Source of the DNA: Psychroserpens luteolus | GTDB taxonomy: Bacteria; Bacteroidota; Bacteroidia; Flavobacteriales; Flavobacteriaceae | Direction: 5' to 3' | Length of the DNA: 64,000 nt | Assembly: GCF_021032705.1 (NCBI RefSeq) | Contig: NZ_JAHVXI010000002.1 | Span: 642,490 to 706,489, forward strand | The notes under the pieces: generated by a model | Databases searched by the model: none | What the model saw: the letters and a program-made list of their open reading frames with translations, nothing else | What the model was told of the DNA's origin: nothing | Translations under genes and position numbers: made by a program | In this document: positions 28,140 to 36,915 of the stretch, piece after piece | Position numbering within the stretch: the first letter of the stretch is position 1 | Layout: the number at the start of each line of letters is the position of its first letter

Positions 28140-28847
28140 ATGCTATTAGAAATCTGTGCCAACTCCTATCAATCTGCTAAGCACGCTCAAGACGCTGGTG
28201 CAAAACGTATTGAGCTTTGTAGCGAATTATCCATTGGAGGCATGACGCCAAGTTTTGGATTGATAAAAGAAGTGATTTCAACATTAGACATTGAAACTTT
28301 TGTACTCGTCAGACCTCGAAGTGGCAACTTTTGTTATACTGAAAAAGAATTCGAGATTATTAAAAGAGATATTCAAATCTGCAAAGATTTAAGTTGTCAT
28401 GGGATCGTATCTGGTGTTTTAAATCCTAATCATACTATAGACATAGAACGTACGCGAGAACTGGTCGAATTATCAAAACCATTGTCATTTACCTTTCATC
28501 GTGCCTTTGATATGGTTCCAAACGTAAAAGAGGCCTTAGAACAACTTATTAATCTTAGGATTAAAAGGGTGTTAACTTCTGGTCAACAACCAAAAGCAAT
28601 TAATGGATTAAATCTTTTGAAAACATTACATCAACAAGCAAATAATCGAATCACGATTTTAGTTGGAAGTGGTATCTCTTCTGAAAACGCCAAAGTGTTT
28701 AAAGATGAAGGCTTTGATGAAATTCATGCTTCAGCATCCGAAACCACAAGCTTTGAGTCTTCTCCTTTTTTTGGAAACACCCCTCAAACCGTATCTAGTC
28801 TCAACGAAATAAAAGCCATTCTAAAAACAATTAATGAAGACCTATAG
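28140..28847 (+). CDS. cutC: CutC family protein
   Basis: A 235-residue TIM-barrel protein of the CutC family: ICANSYQSAKHAQDAGAKRIELC, GGMTPSFG, VLVRPRSGNFCYT, FHRAFD and GSGI. The family is named for copper homeostasis, but enzymatic or metal roles are poorly supported. The gene lies one base after the GH20 gene and overlaps the GH2 gene by 14 bases, so it is part of a glycan-degrading operon, and a role in sugar catabolism seems more plausible than copper handling. No signal peptide: cytoplasmic. Slightly shorter than E. coli CutC (248). Confidence 0.9.
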   Translation: MLLEICANSYQSAKHAQDAGAKRIELCSELSIGGMTPSFGLIKEVISTLDIETFVLVRPRSGNFCYTEKEFEIIKRDIQICKDLSCHGIVSGVLNPNHTIDIERTRELVELSKPLSFTFHRAFDMVPNVKEALEQLINLRIKRVLTSGQQPKAINGLNLLKTLHQQANNRITILVGSGISSENAKVFKDEGFDEIHASASETTSFESSPFFGNTPQTVSSLNEIKAILKTINEDL

Positions 28848-31311
28848 CATTCTAGTCATAACGGTATTGATGTTGATGAGCTGTCAGCCAAAACATGATG
28901 TTCCAGTATCAATAAACCTACATAATAACTGGTCTTTTAAAGCCGTTAATGATTCTTTATGGAATACGGCTTCGGTACCTGGAAATGTGCATTCAGATCT
29001 TTTAAATAATAAGCGTATTGAACATCCATTTATTGGTGCTAATGAAGACAGTTTGCAATGGATTTCTGATACCGACTGGGAATACAAAACATCATTTTCA
29101 GTAGCTAAAGAAACACTAAGCAAAAAATACATCTTGCTTAACTTTGAAGGCTTAGACACCTATGCCTCTGTCTTTTTAAATGATAGCTTAATTCTCAAAA
29201 CAGATAATGCCTTTCGAGAATTTTCAGTTGATGTAAAGTCGATTTTGACATCAGAAAACAACTTGCACATTGTATTTGAACACAGCTCTATTTCCGAAGA
29301 ACGCAACAAAGCAAAACTCAATTATCAATTACCAGAGGGGAATCGCATTTTTACAAGAAAAGCACAATTTCAATATGGTTGGGATTGGGGACCAAAACTT
29401 AATACTAGTGGGATTTGGCGACCTATAACTCTTGAAGCTTGGAATGATATAAAAATTAAGGACATCCATGCGCAACAAGTAATTGTTGGAAAGCATGTTG
29501 CGACTTTCCTTATTGATTTAGAGACTGAGTCAAATTTAGAAAATTCCTATCAATGTGATATTTATATCAATGGTTCATTGAACAGCACCCACGATAAACT
29601 ACCCAATTCAAATCACTCCTACTTACCTATACGTATTGAAAACCCTAAACTATGGTGGCCTCACAACTTAGGAGAACCGTATTTATATGATATAAAAGTT
29701 GTAGTACGCGATCACAAAAGAATTCTTGACAGCATATCAATAAAAAAAGGTATACGAACCATAGAACTTGTTAATGAAAAAGACAGTATTGGAGAGTCCT
29801 TTTACTTTAAAGTTAATGATACTCCTGTTTATGCTAAAGGCGCAAATTATATTCCGCAAAACAGCATGCAAAACCAAGTCACAGATGCACATTACCAACA
29901 CCTTTTAAGTGATGTGGTTGAAGCTAACATGAACATGCTCAGAGTTTGGGGAGGCGGCATCTATGAAAATGATACTTTCTATGATCTGTGTGATGAAAAA
30001 GGCATTTTAGTGTGGCAAGATTTCATGTTCGCTTGTGCTATGTATCCAGGAGACAAAGCGTTTCTTGACAATATACAATTGGAAGCAGCTCAAAATGTAA
30101 AACGACTTAGAAACCATACCTCTATTGCCTTATGGTGCGGTAATAATGAGAATTCTGAAGGTTGGCATCGTTGGGGTTGGCAAGCTAACCGAAGTGATGA
30201 AGAAAAAGAGGAAATTTGGAATAACTACTTAAAAGTATTTGATTCTATCTTACCAAAAACCGTTAAAGACCTTACTGAAACATCATATTGGGAATCTTCA
30301 CCAAAATATGGTCGTGGAAATCCTAAATATAAATTTGAAGGGGATGCTCACGATTGGTGGATTTGGCATGACGCCTATCCTTTTGAGTACTTAGAAGAAA
30401 ACGTACCACGTTTTATGAGTGAATTTGGGTTTCAATCGTTCCCTAGTTATGAAGCGATTAGATATATCAACCAGAACGATTCTATTGAGATTACCTCGGC
30501 AGGCTTTAAAAATCATCAAAAGCATGTACGCGGGTTTCAACTTATTGACGAGTATATGCAAGGTGATTTCCCTGTTCCAACTAATGCTGAAGATTATATA
30601 TATGTGAGTCAGTTGTTACAAGCTTACGGTATAACAAAAGGCATTAAAGCTCATCGTAGAGCTAGACCCTACAATATGGGAACCTTATATTGGCAACTTA
30701 ATGATTGTTGGCCAGCCGTGTCTTGGTCTAGCATTGATTACTTCGGAAATTGGAAAGCGTTGCATTATCAGGCTAAAAAATCATATGAGAATATCCTTAT
30801 ATCTAACACAGTTGAAAATGACACACTAAAAACCTACATCGTTAATGATAACTTAAGCAAGATAGAGAATTCCTTTACGCTAAGGATTATAGATTTTAAT
30901 GGAAATCTTATAACCTCAGCAAATAACACAGCACCAAAAATAAATGAGAGCTCGAGTAAACTAATACATCAAATTGATTTAACAAAACTCAACATCAATA
31001 AGAATGAAGTTATTGTCATTACTACGTTTGGAGATTATAACTCCTGTTTTTATTTGGTCAAACCAAAAAACCTAAAACTCAAAAAAGAGACCATAGCTAA
31101 AACAGTTTCTAAATCAGACAACGGATTTAAGATTACATTGAAAAGTACTACACTTCAAAAAAATGTATTCCTTTATACAAAAAACAAAGGTCATTTTAGT
31201 GATAATTATTTTGACTTAATGCCAAATGAAACTATTACAATTGAATTCGAAACAGAGGCTGACAGCCTAGATGATTTAAATATTAAAACTTTGAATGAGA
31301 TGCTCGATTGA
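28834..31311 (+). CDS. Family GH2 beta-mannosidase lipoprotein
   Basis: An 825-residue lipoprotein (MSC lipobox, C17) with the full beta-mannosidase layout: N-terminal sugar-binding domain (NWSFK, ASVPGNVHSDLL, FEGLDTYASVFLN, QYGWDWGPKL), immunoglobulin-like GH2 domain, TIM barrel (MLRVWGGGIYE) and C-terminal beta domains. The acid/base is E439 in WCGNNENS and the nucleophile E530 in FMSEFGFQS. It cleaves the Man-beta-1,4-GlcNAc bond or beta-mannans. The start lies within the cutC coding region (14-base overlap), which implies translational coupling. Confidence 0.94.
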   Translation: MKTYSILVITVLMLMSCQPKHDVPVSINLHNNWSFKAVNDSLWNTASVPGNVHSDLLNNKRIEHPFIGANEDSLQWISDTDWEYKTSFSVAKETLSKKYILLNFEGLDTYASVFLNDSLILKTDNAFREFSVDVKSILTSENNLHIVFEHSSISEERNKAKLNYQLPEGNRIFTRKAQFQYGWDWGPKLNTSGIWRPITLEAWNDIKIKDIHAQQVIVGKHVATFLIDLETESNLENSYQCDIYINGSLNSTHDKLPNSNHSYLPIRIENPKLWWPHNLGEPYLYDIKVVVRDHKRILDSISIKKGIRTIELVNEKDSIGESFYFKVNDTPVYAKGANYIPQNSMQNQVTDAHYQHLLSDVVEANMNMLRVWGGGIYENDTFYDLCDEKGILVWQDFMFACAMYPGDKAFLDNIQLEAAQNVKRLRNHTSIALWCGNNENSEGWHRWGWQANRSDEEKEEIWNNYLKVFDSILPKTVKDLTETSYWESSPKYGRGNPKYKFEGDAHDWWIWHDAYPFEYLEENVPRFMSEFGFQSFPSYEAIRYINQNDSIEITSAGFKNHQKHVRGFQLIDEYMQGDFPVPTNAEDYIYVSQLLQAYGITKGIKAHRRARPYNMGTLYWQLNDCWPAVSWSSIDYFGNWKALHYQAKKSYENILISNTVENDTLKTYIVNDNLSKIENSFTLRIIDFNGNLITSANNTAPKINESSSKLIHQIDLTKLNINKNEVIVITTFGDYNSCFYLVKPKNLKLKKETIAKTVSKSDNGFKITLKSTTLQKNVFLYTKNKGHFSDNYFDLMPNETITIEFETEADSLDDLNIKTLNEMLD

Positions 31312-31352
31312 GATACTGAAACAAGTTCAGCATAACATTATAAATATTAAAA

Positions 31353-32216
31353 TTAGCCCTTTTTTACTCCTTTGATTATTCTGTCCTTTCCCGATAGATC
31401 TTTTTTAAGCTCAATGTGTTTAAAATTAAAATCAGTTAAAAGCTCAATCATTTCCTCACCGAGATATTCATTAATCTCAAAATATAAAACCCCATTATCT
31501 TTCAAGTGCGTTTGGGAAAATTCACAAATCGCTTTATAGAATTGCAACGGGTTTTTATCATCTACAAACAACGCTAAGTGCGGCTCATGATCTAGTACAT
31601 TGGGTTTTATTTCGATTTTCTCCAAATGTCGCACGTAAGGTGGGTTTGAGACAATAACATCATAATCATGAGATCCCGAAACAGGTTTAACATAGCGAGG
31701 ATTTAAAATATCATCTGTTATAAAGTTTACATCTACAGTATTAATCTCGGCATTTTGTTTTGCTATGATTATAGCATCTTCGGAAATATCAACAGCAGAT
31801 ACACTTGCATGTTCAATATGCTTTGCTAATGAAATAGCAATACAACCTGTACCTGTTCCTATATCAAGAATCTTACAAGACTGTCCTTTAAAATCTTCCA
31901 AGATTAAAGCCACTAACTCCTCAGTTTCTGGTCTCGGAATTAATGTATATTCATTAACCTTAAATAGCAAACCAAAAAACTCAGTTTCTCCTAAAATATA
32001 CTGGATAGGTTTTTCTAATTTCAACTGACTCAAAGTCTCAAATAGTGGCTGCTCTTCTATTTTTGTAATCGAATAATCAGGCTCCATTAAAAGATGTACC
32101 CTATCGAGTTTCAAATAATGACCAATAACAAGATTGAAGAACGCATCTACTTCATTTTTTCCGTAGATTACATCTAACTCTTTATGATAAATATCCTGAA
32201 TATCCTTTAACCTCAT
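31353..32216 (-). CDS. prmC: Peptide chain release factor N5-glutamine methyltransferase
   Basis: PrmC methylates the glutamine of the GGQ motif of release factors RF1 and RF2. The 287-residue protein has the helical N-terminal domain, the substrate-entry segment IPRPETEELV at about 93, the SAM-binding ILDIGTGTGCIAISLA at about 118 and the catalytic NPPY at about 192. Length is normal. The start overlaps the end of the GNAT gene upstream by 4 bases. Confidence 0.96.
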   Translation of the reverse strand: MRLKDIQDIYHKELDVIYGKNEVDAFFNLVIGHYLKLDRVHLLMEPDYSITKIEEQPLFETLSQLKLEKPIQYILGETEFFGLLFKVNEYTLIPRPETEELVALILEDFKGQSCKILDIGTGTGCIAISLAKHIEHASVSAVDISEDAIIIAKQNAEINTVDVNFITDDILNPRYVKPVSGSHDYDVIVSNPPYVRHLEKIEIKPNVLDHEPHLALFVDDKNPLQFYKAICEFSQTHLKDNGVLYFEINEYLGEEMIELLTDFNFKHIELKKDLSGKDRIIKGVKKG

Positions 32217-32704
32217 AGTGCTTTAGTCATCCAAACACCACAAGAATAGTGTCCTGTATTACCTAAAGGTTCGTTCCTGTGCTCAAATCCGAATTGCTCA
32301 TAGATATGGATAGCCGCTTTAAGTTGCGATGCCGATTCTAAATAGCAAGTCTCAAAACCAAAATCTTTGGCAGCCTCTAAACATTTGGTAAACATTTTTT
32401 TACCAAACCCCTTTCCTCTAACTTTAGGCGAGAAATACATTTTTTGAAGCTCACAAACATTGCCATCGTAGTCTTTTAATGGCTTGATTCCTCCTCCACC
32501 TAAAACTTCTTTATCATTTGCAACTACATAATATATTTCTTTATCACCTTGATAAGATTCATACATAAAAGGTGTTTCAGCATCTTCATAAGCCGTGCCT
32601 TTCAACGGAATTTTAAATTCTGGAAAACAACCTTTGATTATGGCTTCAATTTGCGAATTATCTTCTGGACGAATTTCTCTAATAATGATATTATCTTGAC
32701 TCAC
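32213..32704 (-). CDS. GNAT family N-acetyltransferase
   Basis: A 163-residue acetyl-CoA-dependent transferase: beta-strand IIIREIRPEDNSQIEAII at the start, GGGGIKPL, the acetyl-CoA loop RGKGFGKKMF (Q/RxxGxG/A type) at about 96-105, and CYLESASQLKAAIHIYEQFGF at the end. The substrate is unknown. It is the first gene of a two-gene unit with prmC and is divergent from the lipoprotein-ribD operon. Confidence 0.88.
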   Translation of the reverse strand: MSQDNIIIREIRPEDNSQIEAIIKGCFPEFKIPLKGTAYEDAETPFMYESYQGDKEIYYVVANDKEVLGGGGIKPLKDYDGNVCELQKMYFSPKVRGKGFGKKMFTKCLEAAKDFGFETCYLESASQLKAAIHIYEQFGFEHRNEPLGNTGHYSCGVWMTKAL

Positions 32705-32722
32705 TTTATTGTAGTATTTTTG
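32696..32722 (+). promoter_or_regulatory. Predicted promoter of the lipoprotein-ribD operon
   Basis: TTG at 32696-32698 and TATTTTTG at 32715-32722 are 16 bases apart. The -7 element is a full match; the spacer is short. It overlaps the start of the divergent GNAT gene and leaves a leader of about 40 bases. Confidence 0.4.
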
Positions 32723-32768
32723 CTTTCTAATTTCGGTATGAAGATACAGATAAATCTATTTTAAAGAG

Positions 32769-33233
32769 ATGAGAAAATTCATTTTATTATTAACAGTATC
32801 ACTAGTCTGTTTTAATTGTAGTGTTAATGAAAAACCCCTGTTTGTTGCTATTGAAGATATTAAACTTGATGAGTCTACGTCAAAAACAATAACATTAAAG
32901 GCTAATGCGATTTTTCAAAACCCTAATGATGTAGGTGGCCGATTAGAAAGTGATAACATTTCGGTATATGTTAATGATGTGAAAGTTGCCCATGTATCTT
33001 CTGAAAGTTTCAAAGTACCAGCAAAAAAAGAATTCACCATTCCTCTAAAAGTTAAAGTAGATACAGATAGTATTTTAAGAAGCGACAATAAGAATATACT
33101 TGGAAATATTTTAAACAGTGTCATTAATAAAGAAATCAAAGTTCAATATAAAGGTGATATTATCTACAAAACGCTTGGATTCTCATATACTTATCCTGTA
33201 GATGAAACCGAAATGGTAAAAATTAAATTTTGA
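32769..33233 (+). CDS. LEA-type-2 domain lipoprotein
   Basis: A 154-residue lipoprotein (lipobox CFNC, C17) with one beta-sandwich domain. Its pattern (LKANAIFQNPNDVGGRLESDNISVYVNDVKV, then VPAKKEFTIPLKVKVD) is that of the LEA type 2 / water-stress family. Function in bacteria is unknown. Its stop codon TGA is overlapped by the TTG start of ribD (TTGA), so it is probably translated as the first gene of the operon. Confidence 0.75.
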   Translation: MRKFILLLTVSLVCFNCSVNEKPLFVAIEDIKLDESTSKTITLKANAIFQNPNDVGGRLESDNISVYVNDVKVAHVSSESFKVPAKKEFTIPLKVKVDTDSILRSDNKNILGNILNSVINKEIKVQYKGDIIYKTLGFSYTYPVDETEMVKIKF

Positions 33234-34234
33234 CCGCACACGAAAACTATATAGAACGTTGCATCGCTATTGCAAAAAAAGGATTAGGTTCCACAGCACC
33301 AAACCCAATGGTTGGTTGTGTGATCGTATATCAAAATCAAATTATTGGTGAAGGTTATACTAGTACTTATGGTGGCGCGCATGCAGAGGTAAATGCTATT
33401 AATTCTGTTAAGATCAAAAGCTTGCTCAAAGAAGCTACGCTATATGTCACGCTAGAGCCTTGTGCTCACTTTGGAAAAACACCGCCTTGCAGTGACCTTA
33501 TTATTAAACATAATATTCCCAATGTAGTGATTGGATGTATTGACGATAATGAGCAAGTAGCTGGACAAGGTATTGCCAAGCTAAAAGCAGCTGGATGTCA
33601 TGTGATTGTTGGTGTTTTAGAACATGAATGCAAAGTACATCACAAACGTTTTTTTACATTTCATAATAAAAAGAGACCTTATATCATATTGAAATGGGCC
33701 GAAACCAAAGACGGTTTTATTGCACCTATTTCGAAAGATAAAAAACAACCTGTTTGGATTACAAATGTGAGCTCTAGACAACTTGTGCACAAATGGCGCG
33801 CAGAAGAGCAAGCCATTTTAGTTGGCACAAATACAGTTCTAGAAGATAATCCGAGTTTGACGGTTAGAGATTGGACAGGAAATCAGCCAATTAGAATCGT
33901 TATTGACAGGACAAATAAATTATCCCAAGATTATTTGGTATTCGACTCAAAAGCTGAAACATTGATTATTTCAGAAGAAAACACGGATTTCGAAAAACCG
34001 CTTCCGCAACAAATCGGAGCATTATTACATTCAAAAAATATTAATTCAGTCATTATAGAAGGTGGTGCAAAAACGCTTCAAGCATTTATAGATGAAAATT
34101 TCTGGGATGAAGCCAGAGTATTCACTGGAGCTTCAATTTTCTCTAAAGGAACTAAAGCTCCACAATGTTCTGGACAACTCATTTCAGAAACACCTATCCT
34201 TGAAGATTCGTTAAAAATATATGTCAACAATTAA
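33230..34234 (+). CDS. ribD: Bifunctional riboflavin biosynthesis protein RibD
   Basis: RibD deaminates and then reduces the pyrimidine intermediate of riboflavin synthesis. The 334-residue protein has the zinc deaminase domain at 1-145 (HAEVNAI and PCAHFGKTPPC) and the reductase domain at about 150-334 (ILKWAETKDGFIA, EGGAKTLQAFI). The start is TTG at 33230, overlapping the previous TGA; the next ATG is inside the conserved PNPMVGC, and the residues from the TTG (TAHENYIERCIAIAKKG) match the family. No other riboflavin gene is in the window. Confidence 0.95.
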   Translation: MTAHENYIERCIAIAKKGLGSTAPNPMVGCVIVYQNQIIGEGYTSTYGGAHAEVNAINSVKIKSLLKEATLYVTLEPCAHFGKTPPCSDLIIKHNIPNVVIGCIDDNEQVAGQGIAKLKAAGCHVIVGVLEHECKVHHKRFFTFHNKKRPYIILKWAETKDGFIAPISKDKKQPVWITNVSSRQLVHKWRAEEQAILVGTNTVLEDNPSLTVRDWTGNQPIRIVIDRTNKLSQDYLVFDSKAETLIISEENTDFEKPLPQQIGALLHSKNINSVIIEGGAKTLQAFIDENFWDEARVFTGASIFSKGTKAPQCSGQLISETPILEDSLKIYVNN

Positions 34235-34838
34235 AACTATTATTTTCGATTTTGGAGATGTCTTTATCAATTTAGATAAACAAGGTGCTATGCAAAATGC
34301 ACTAAATCTATTTCAGTTGGAAGATCTTCCTGAGGACCTGATTGCCATAAATACCTTGTATGAACAAGGCCTGATATCTACAAAAGAGTTCATAGCATTT
34401 TATACTGATAACTTTCCTCATTTATCTCAAAAAGATATTGTTAATGCTTGGAATTTCATATTGAAAGACTTTCCTATTCATCGCCTAGAGTTTCTCAAAT
34501 CACTTGTAAAAGATAATAACTACCAGCTCATTTTACTGAGCAATACTAATGATTTACACATCACATGGATTAAAGACAGGGTTTCATTCTATGATGAATT
34601 TAAAACCTGCTTTCATAAATTTTATCTGTCTCATGAAATCAAATTAAGAAAGCCTAATAGAGATATTTACGAATTTGTATTAACAGAAAACAATCTAAAA
34701 GCTGAAGCCTGCTTATTTATAGATGACACTAAAGCTAATACAGATGCCGCTTCTAAACTAGGTATCCACACATGGAATATTGATGAAACCAAAGAGGATG
34801 TCATCAATCTATTCAACATTAAAAAAGACTTATTTTGA
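34221..34838 (+). CDS. HAD-superfamily phosphatase
   Basis: A 205-residue HAD hydrolase, YihX-like. Motif I is FDFGDVFIN (nucleophile D11 by position, with the second Asp of the usual DxD replaced by Val: DFGDV), motif II LLSNTN at about 108, the motif III lysine in KLRKPNRDIY, and motif IV in LFIDDTKAN. Substrates are probably sugar or nucleotide phosphates. It overlaps ribD by 14 bases and its stop codon overlaps the TTG start of the EamA transporter, so it is tightly coupled in the operon. It could supply the poorly defined phosphatase step of riboflavin synthesis, but this is speculation from position only. Confidence 0.88.
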   Translation: MSTIKTIIFDFGDVFINLDKQGAMQNALNLFQLEDLPEDLIAINTLYEQGLISTKEFIAFYTDNFPHLSQKDIVNAWNFILKDFPIHRLEFLKSLVKDNNYQLILLSNTNDLHITWIKDRVSFYDEFKTCFHKFYLSHEIKLRKPNRDIYEFVLTENNLKAEACLFIDDTKANTDAASKLGIHTWNIDETKEDVINLFNIKKDLF

Positions 34839-35698
34839 TATATCTCTTACTTAGTATTGCAGCGTCTACAGGTATATTCATACTATTTAAACTTTTCAAC
34901 ACATATAGAATCAATACGCTTCAGGCTATTGTTGTTAATTATCTCACAGCTTGTTTATTTGGATTGTGGATCTATGACGAGCCTATTGTTATAAAAGATA
35001 TTATAAAGTCTGAGTGGATTTATGGTGCAGTAGGTTTAGGATTCTTATTTATTGCAGTTTTTAACATTATGGCTTTAACAGCCCAACGCAACGGACTCTC
35101 AGTAGCTTCTGTTGCAGCTAAGATGAGCGTGATTATTCCTGTAATATTTGGAATATATGTTTATAATGAAGGGGTTGGTTTTCAGAAAATTTCAGGTATT
35201 ATTCTAGCGCTTGTAGCAGTATACCTTGCTTCAGTAAAACCAAAAACATCAGATAATATAACAAAAGGTCTATGGTTACCTCTATTATTATTTATAGGTA
35301 CTGGAGTTATAGACACTTCGATAAAATATGTGGAAACCACATATTTACCGGAAAACGGAATTCCTATCTTTTCAGCCACAATTTTTTCCTTTGCTTTTTG
35401 TATTGGCGCCATTTTGTTATGTATCAAAAGCACTAAAAGCTTAGAAAAATTTCAGCTTAAAACAGTTTTAGGAGGAGCTATTTTAGGTATTATCAATTAT
35501 TTCTCCATTTATTATTTACTTAAAGCATTGAATCACGAAAATCTGGAAAGCTCCACCCTATTTACAATTAATAATGTAGCGATAGTAATGGTATCGACAC
35601 TATTAGGGGTTTACCTATTTAAGGAAAAAATTTCTAAAATGAATTGGATTGGAATAGCGCTCGCTATTATTTCGATAGTAATAGTAACTTTGGCCTAA
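34835..35698 (+). CDS. EamA/DMT family transporter
   Basis: A 287-residue inner-membrane protein with ten predicted helices in two EamA repeats, the second ending with FKEKISKMNWIGIALAIISIVIV. The start is TTG at 34835, overlapping the TGA stop of the HAD gene; it gives a proper first helix (MIYLLLSIAASTGIFILF). Substrate unknown; the family exports or imports small metabolites. The next gene begins directly after its stop codon. Confidence 0.85.
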   Translation: MIYLLLSIAASTGIFILFKLFNTYRINTLQAIVVNYLTACLFGLWIYDEPIVIKDIIKSEWIYGAVGLGFLFIAVFNIMALTAQRNGLSVASVAAKMSVIIPVIFGIYVYNEGVGFQKISGIILALVAVYLASVKPKTSDNITKGLWLPLLLFIGTGVIDTSIKYVETTYLPENGIPIFSATIFSFAFCIGAILLCIKSTKSLEKFQLKTVLGGAILGIINYFSIYYLLKALNHENLESSTLFTINNVAIVMVSTLLGVYLFKEKISKMNWIGIALAIISIVIVTLA

Positions 35699-36319
35699 AT
35701 GAAAGATACCGATATTTACAAAACAATAACCAAGCCTTCTCCCGAGGTTTTATTTAAAGACCGAAATAGCAAGTTTTTTGGTTATGCCTTTCCAGTGACT
35801 TCAGAAGACGAAGTAAAACACCATATAGATGTTCTAAAAAAACAACACCACCAAGCAAGACATTGGTGTTACGCTTATCAATTTGGTACGCAAGAAGAAG
35901 AGCTTGTCTATAGAGCTAATGATGATGGTGAACCAAATAATAGTGCCGGAATGCCAATTTATGGTCAAATTCAATCTTTTGAAGTAACCAACATACTGAT
36001 TGTCGTTGTGCGCTATTTCGGAGGCACAAAATTAGGTGTGGGCGGATTAATAAATGCATACAAAACTGGAGCTCAATTGGCACTTGAGGCCTCTACAATT
36101 ATATCAAAAACGGTCAATGTAGACTATGCTATCTCTTTTGATTACAAAAACATGAATAAAGTGATGAGGATTGTAAAAGAGAAACATCTAAATATTATAA
36201 ATCAAACGCTAGAATTGAGTTGTGAAATTATAATTTCAGTAAGATTAAAAGATGCACAATCTATTTTTGAAATTTTTGATGCACTTTACGAGATTAACAT
36301 TAAGAAGTTGAACGATTAA
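35699..36319 (+). CDS. YigZ/IMPACT family protein
   Basis: A 206-residue protein with an N-terminal IMPACT domain: ARHWCYAYQFG, NDDGEPNNSAGMPI and the signature RYFGGTKLGVGGLINAY, followed by a ferredoxin-like C-terminal domain. In eukaryotes IMPACT regulates translation via GCN2; the bacterial role of YigZ is unsettled. It follows the EamA gene without a gap and converges on the thioesterase gene with a 4-base overlap. Confidence 0.9.
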   Translation: MKDTDIYKTITKPSPEVLFKDRNSKFFGYAFPVTSEDEVKHHIDVLKKQHHQARHWCYAYQFGTQEEELVYRANDDGEPNNSAGMPIYGQIQSFEVTNILIVVVRYFGGTKLGVGGLINAYKTGAQLALEASTIISKTVNVDYAISFDYKNMNKVMRIVKEKHLNIINQTLELSCEIIISVRLKDAQSIFEIFDALYEINIKKLND

Positions 36320-36726
36320 ATTTGCAGTTTGTCTAAAATATAATCTGGACATCTTGTAGGCCGATTCTTATGAATATCCATAAATACCAAAATAGAATTT
36401 CCCGTTGTTAAAATTTCATCGTTTTCATTTACAATTTCATAATCAAATTCTATTTTCGCTGTTGGTTTTTTAACAAGTTTAGTTTTTACTTTAATGAGGT
36501 CATCATAACACGCTGACTTTTTGTAATTTATATGTAATGAAATTACAGGTAACATTATTCCGTCATCTTCCATTTCTTTATAAGAAAATCCCATTTTACG
36601 TAGCCATTCTGTTCTTCCCATTTCAAAATATTGTGCATAATTACCATGATACACAACTCCCATTTGATCTGTTTCACCATAACGCACTCTAAATTGTATT
36701 TCATCAGATTTGGAAACATTCACCAT
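36316..36726 (-). CDS. Acyl-CoA thioesterase (YbgC/4-hydroxybenzoyl-CoA thioesterase family)
   Basis: A 136-residue single hot-dog-fold enzyme. The catalytic Asp sits in YGETDQMGVVYHGNYAQYFE at about 15-34, and the following helix is EMGRTEWLRKMG. It hydrolyses acyl-CoA thioesters in the cytoplasm; the chain specificity is not evident. Length is normal. It is divergent from dnaA with 189 bases between. Confidence 0.92.
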   Translation of the reverse strand: MVNVSKSDEIQFRVRYGETDQMGVVYHGNYAQYFEMGRTEWLRKMGFSYKEMEDDGIMLPVISLHINYKKSACYDDLIKVKTKLVKKPTAKIEFDYEIVNENDEILTTGNSILVFMDIHKNRPTRCPDYILDKLQI

Positions 36727-36852
36727 AGTTTTTGATATTTTTTTTGTATTTTCGAATCGATTTAAACATGAGGAAAAAATTCTAGAAAATCAACCCATTT
36801 TGATTTTTTTATTAAAAATTTTGTTCACATATTTGTCATGTTAAAATTACAC

Positions 36853-36879
36853 AGAGAAACTCGAATTTCTCTTTTTTTT
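36853..36879 (+). promoter_or_regulatory. Terminator-like hairpin in the dnaA upstream region
   Basis: AGAGAAA (36853-36859) pairs with TTTCTCT (36866-36872) around CTCGAA and is followed by seven more T. It lies 37 bases before the dnaA ATG, followed by three CTAA units. It could be an attenuator, a stop for stray transcription entering dnaA, or simply part of the promoter. Confidence 0.4.
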
Positions 36880-36915
36880 GCTAACTAACTAACAATACAA
36901 AAATTAACTTAGAGA

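Noticed and set aside
36839..36845. TGTTAAA in front of dnaA as a further regulon site
   Set aside because: Single copy, no 10-12 base partner and no -7 element at the right distance.
36727..36915. Replication origin next to dnaA
   Set aside because: The gap has one weak box (TTGTTCACA at 36822) and no cluster of TTATCCACA-type boxes or AT-rich 13-mers in order. TGTGGACAA at 38269-38277 inside dnaA is a single site. In Bacteroidota the origin is often away from dnaA.
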